A stretch of 5,256 nucleotides of DNA. Source: Bacteroidota bacterium (GTDB lineage Bacteria > Bacteroidota > Bacteroidia > Chitinophagales > Chitinophagaceae). This document shows, piece by piece, positions 4,591 through 5,256 of the stretch; the stretch's first letter is position 1; every line of letters begins with the position of its first letter. The notes below the pieces were generated by a model. It was not told where the DNA came from. It saw only the letters and a list, made by a program, of their open reading frames with translations, and searched no databases. A program made the translations under genes and the position numbers. The stretch lies in assembly GCA_023436685.1 (NCBI GenBank), contig JAEZIL010000288.1:1-5256 (forward strand). The letters run 5' to 3'.

Positions 4591-5256
4591 ATGGAAGCGT
4601 TGAAGCAAATTTTGTTCGTGGATATAGAAACCGTACCAATACAACCTGAATTTACCTCTTTAACAGAAGGTTTGCAAAAAGAATGGGTACGCAAAGCCAG
4701 GAACTTGAAAGTTACAGATGCGGAACAAGCTACGCCTGAAGCGCTGTTTGCAGAACGGGCAGGTATATTTTCAGAATTTGCAAAAGTGGTTTGCATAGGC
4801 TTTGGCAGCCTTCACCAACATGAAGGCAAATGGCGTTTGCGCTTAAAATCGATTACCCAAACTGATGAAAATAAATTGTTAAAAGAGTTTTGCGAGGTAG
4901 TAACGCGCTTTTCTGACTACTATCCTGACCTGAAATTTTGTGGCCATAATATAAAGGAGTTCGATATTCCCTTTTTATGCAGGCGTATGCTGATAAACGG
5001 TATCGGGTTGCCCAGTTGTATGCAGATAAGCGGTAAAAAACCATGGGAGATCAACCACCAGGATACACTGGAACTTTGGAAGTTTGGCGATTATAAGAAC
5101 TACACATCGCTTTCTTTGCTGGCAGAAGTGTTAGGCATACCTTCGCCGAAAGATGATATGGATGGCAGCATGGTAGCCGATACCTACTGGAAAAACGGCG
5201 ACCTGCCACGCATAGCCAAATATTGCATGCAGGATGTACTGACATCGGCACGTGTA
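4591..5256 (+). CDS. PolB-like DEDDy 3'-5' exonuclease, 3' end outside the window
   Basis: The 222 visible codons are open to the window edge and encode a predicted 3'-5' exonuclease related to the proofreading domain of family B polymerases. Motif Exo I is DIE (D11, E13) in FVDIETVP. Exo II is NIKEFD (N120, D125) in GHNIKEFDIPFL. Exo III is Y-x3-D (Y211, D215) in YCMQDV. All four metal-binding acids and the DEDDy tyrosine are present, so it should be active on single-stranded DNA or RNA ends. There is no polymerase domain. Related stand-alone proteins are about 230-250 aa, so little is missing. The ATG at 4591 lacks a Shine-Dalgarno but sits just before the first core strand. It is divergent from the coiled-coil gene; the biological role is not evident from context. 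Confidence 0.92.
   Translation, partial: MEALKQILFVDIETVPIQPEFTSLTEGLQKEWVRKARNLKVTDAEQATPEALFAERAGIFSEFAKVVCIGFGSLHQHEGKWRLRLKSITQTDENKLLKEFCEVVTRFSDYYPDLKFCGHNIKEFDIPFLCRRMLINGIGLPSCMQISGKKPWEINHQDTLELWKFGDYKNYTSLSLLAEVLGIPSPKDDMDGSMVADTYWKNGDLPRIAKYCMQDVLTSARV

Noticed and set aside
4566..5251. Minus-strand open frames opposite the exonuclease
   Set aside because: The plus strand carries all DEDDy motifs in one uninterrupted frame, so these are shadows.

Overview
The window most likely comes from a Bacteroidota chromosome, probably Sphingobacteriales or Chitinophagales; the order is an inference. The evidence is the gene families (a PolB-type 3'-5' exonuclease, a two-TM PhoR-like kinase, a coiled-coil membrane protein of a type I associate with this phylum), mostly A-rich leaders without Shine-Dalgarno sites, and -7 boxes of the Bacteroidota form TAnnTTTG. 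No rRNA, tRNA, CRISPR array or insertion sequence was seen.

Layout from left to right. Positions 1-37 show nothing recognisable. A perfect 14-bp hairpin (38-70) follows the minus-strand gene for a short HPF/RaiA-type ribosome-associated protein (97-417). An AT-rich gap of about 335 bp (418-752) holds the putative hpf-like promoter, a 14-bp palindrome and small inverted repeats. Next is a plus-strand two-gene cassette that is AT-rich compared with what follows: a 63-aa YodC/DUF2158-type protein (753-944) and, 6 bp later, a 184-aa HEPN-like protein with an R-x4-H motif (951-1505), closed by a terminator hairpin (1527-1553). Convergent to it on the minus strand lies a two-component system: an OmpR/PhoB-type response regulator (2706-3392) and a PhoR-like sensor kinase (1640-2719) whose ends overlap by 14 nt. 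Beyond another strong hairpin (3545-3570) come a minus-strand membrane-anchored coiled-coil protein (3590-4540) and, divergently 50 bp away, a DEDDy 3'-5' exonuclease (4591 to the window edge, 3' end missing).

Two points deserve attention. First, the response regulator is interrupted by an in-frame TAA at 3009-3011, exactly in the linker between receiver and DNA-binding domains. It is not a frameshift: the same frame continues into a complete winged-helix domain. This is a recent nonsense mutation, a sequencing error, or a real split that leaves a stand-alone receiver. Second, the YodC-like/HEPN-like pair looks like a compact acquired module. HEPN proteins with R-x4-6-H are often RNases in toxin-antitoxin or phage-defence systems, so this pair is the best candidate here for an undescribed system, though nothing in the sequence proves that function.

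Working together: the kinase would phosphorylate Asp56 of the receiver, but as sequenced the signal cannot reach DNA through one polypeptide. The other genes are independent single units (ribosome-associated factor, envelope protein, nuclease) with no clear pathway link.
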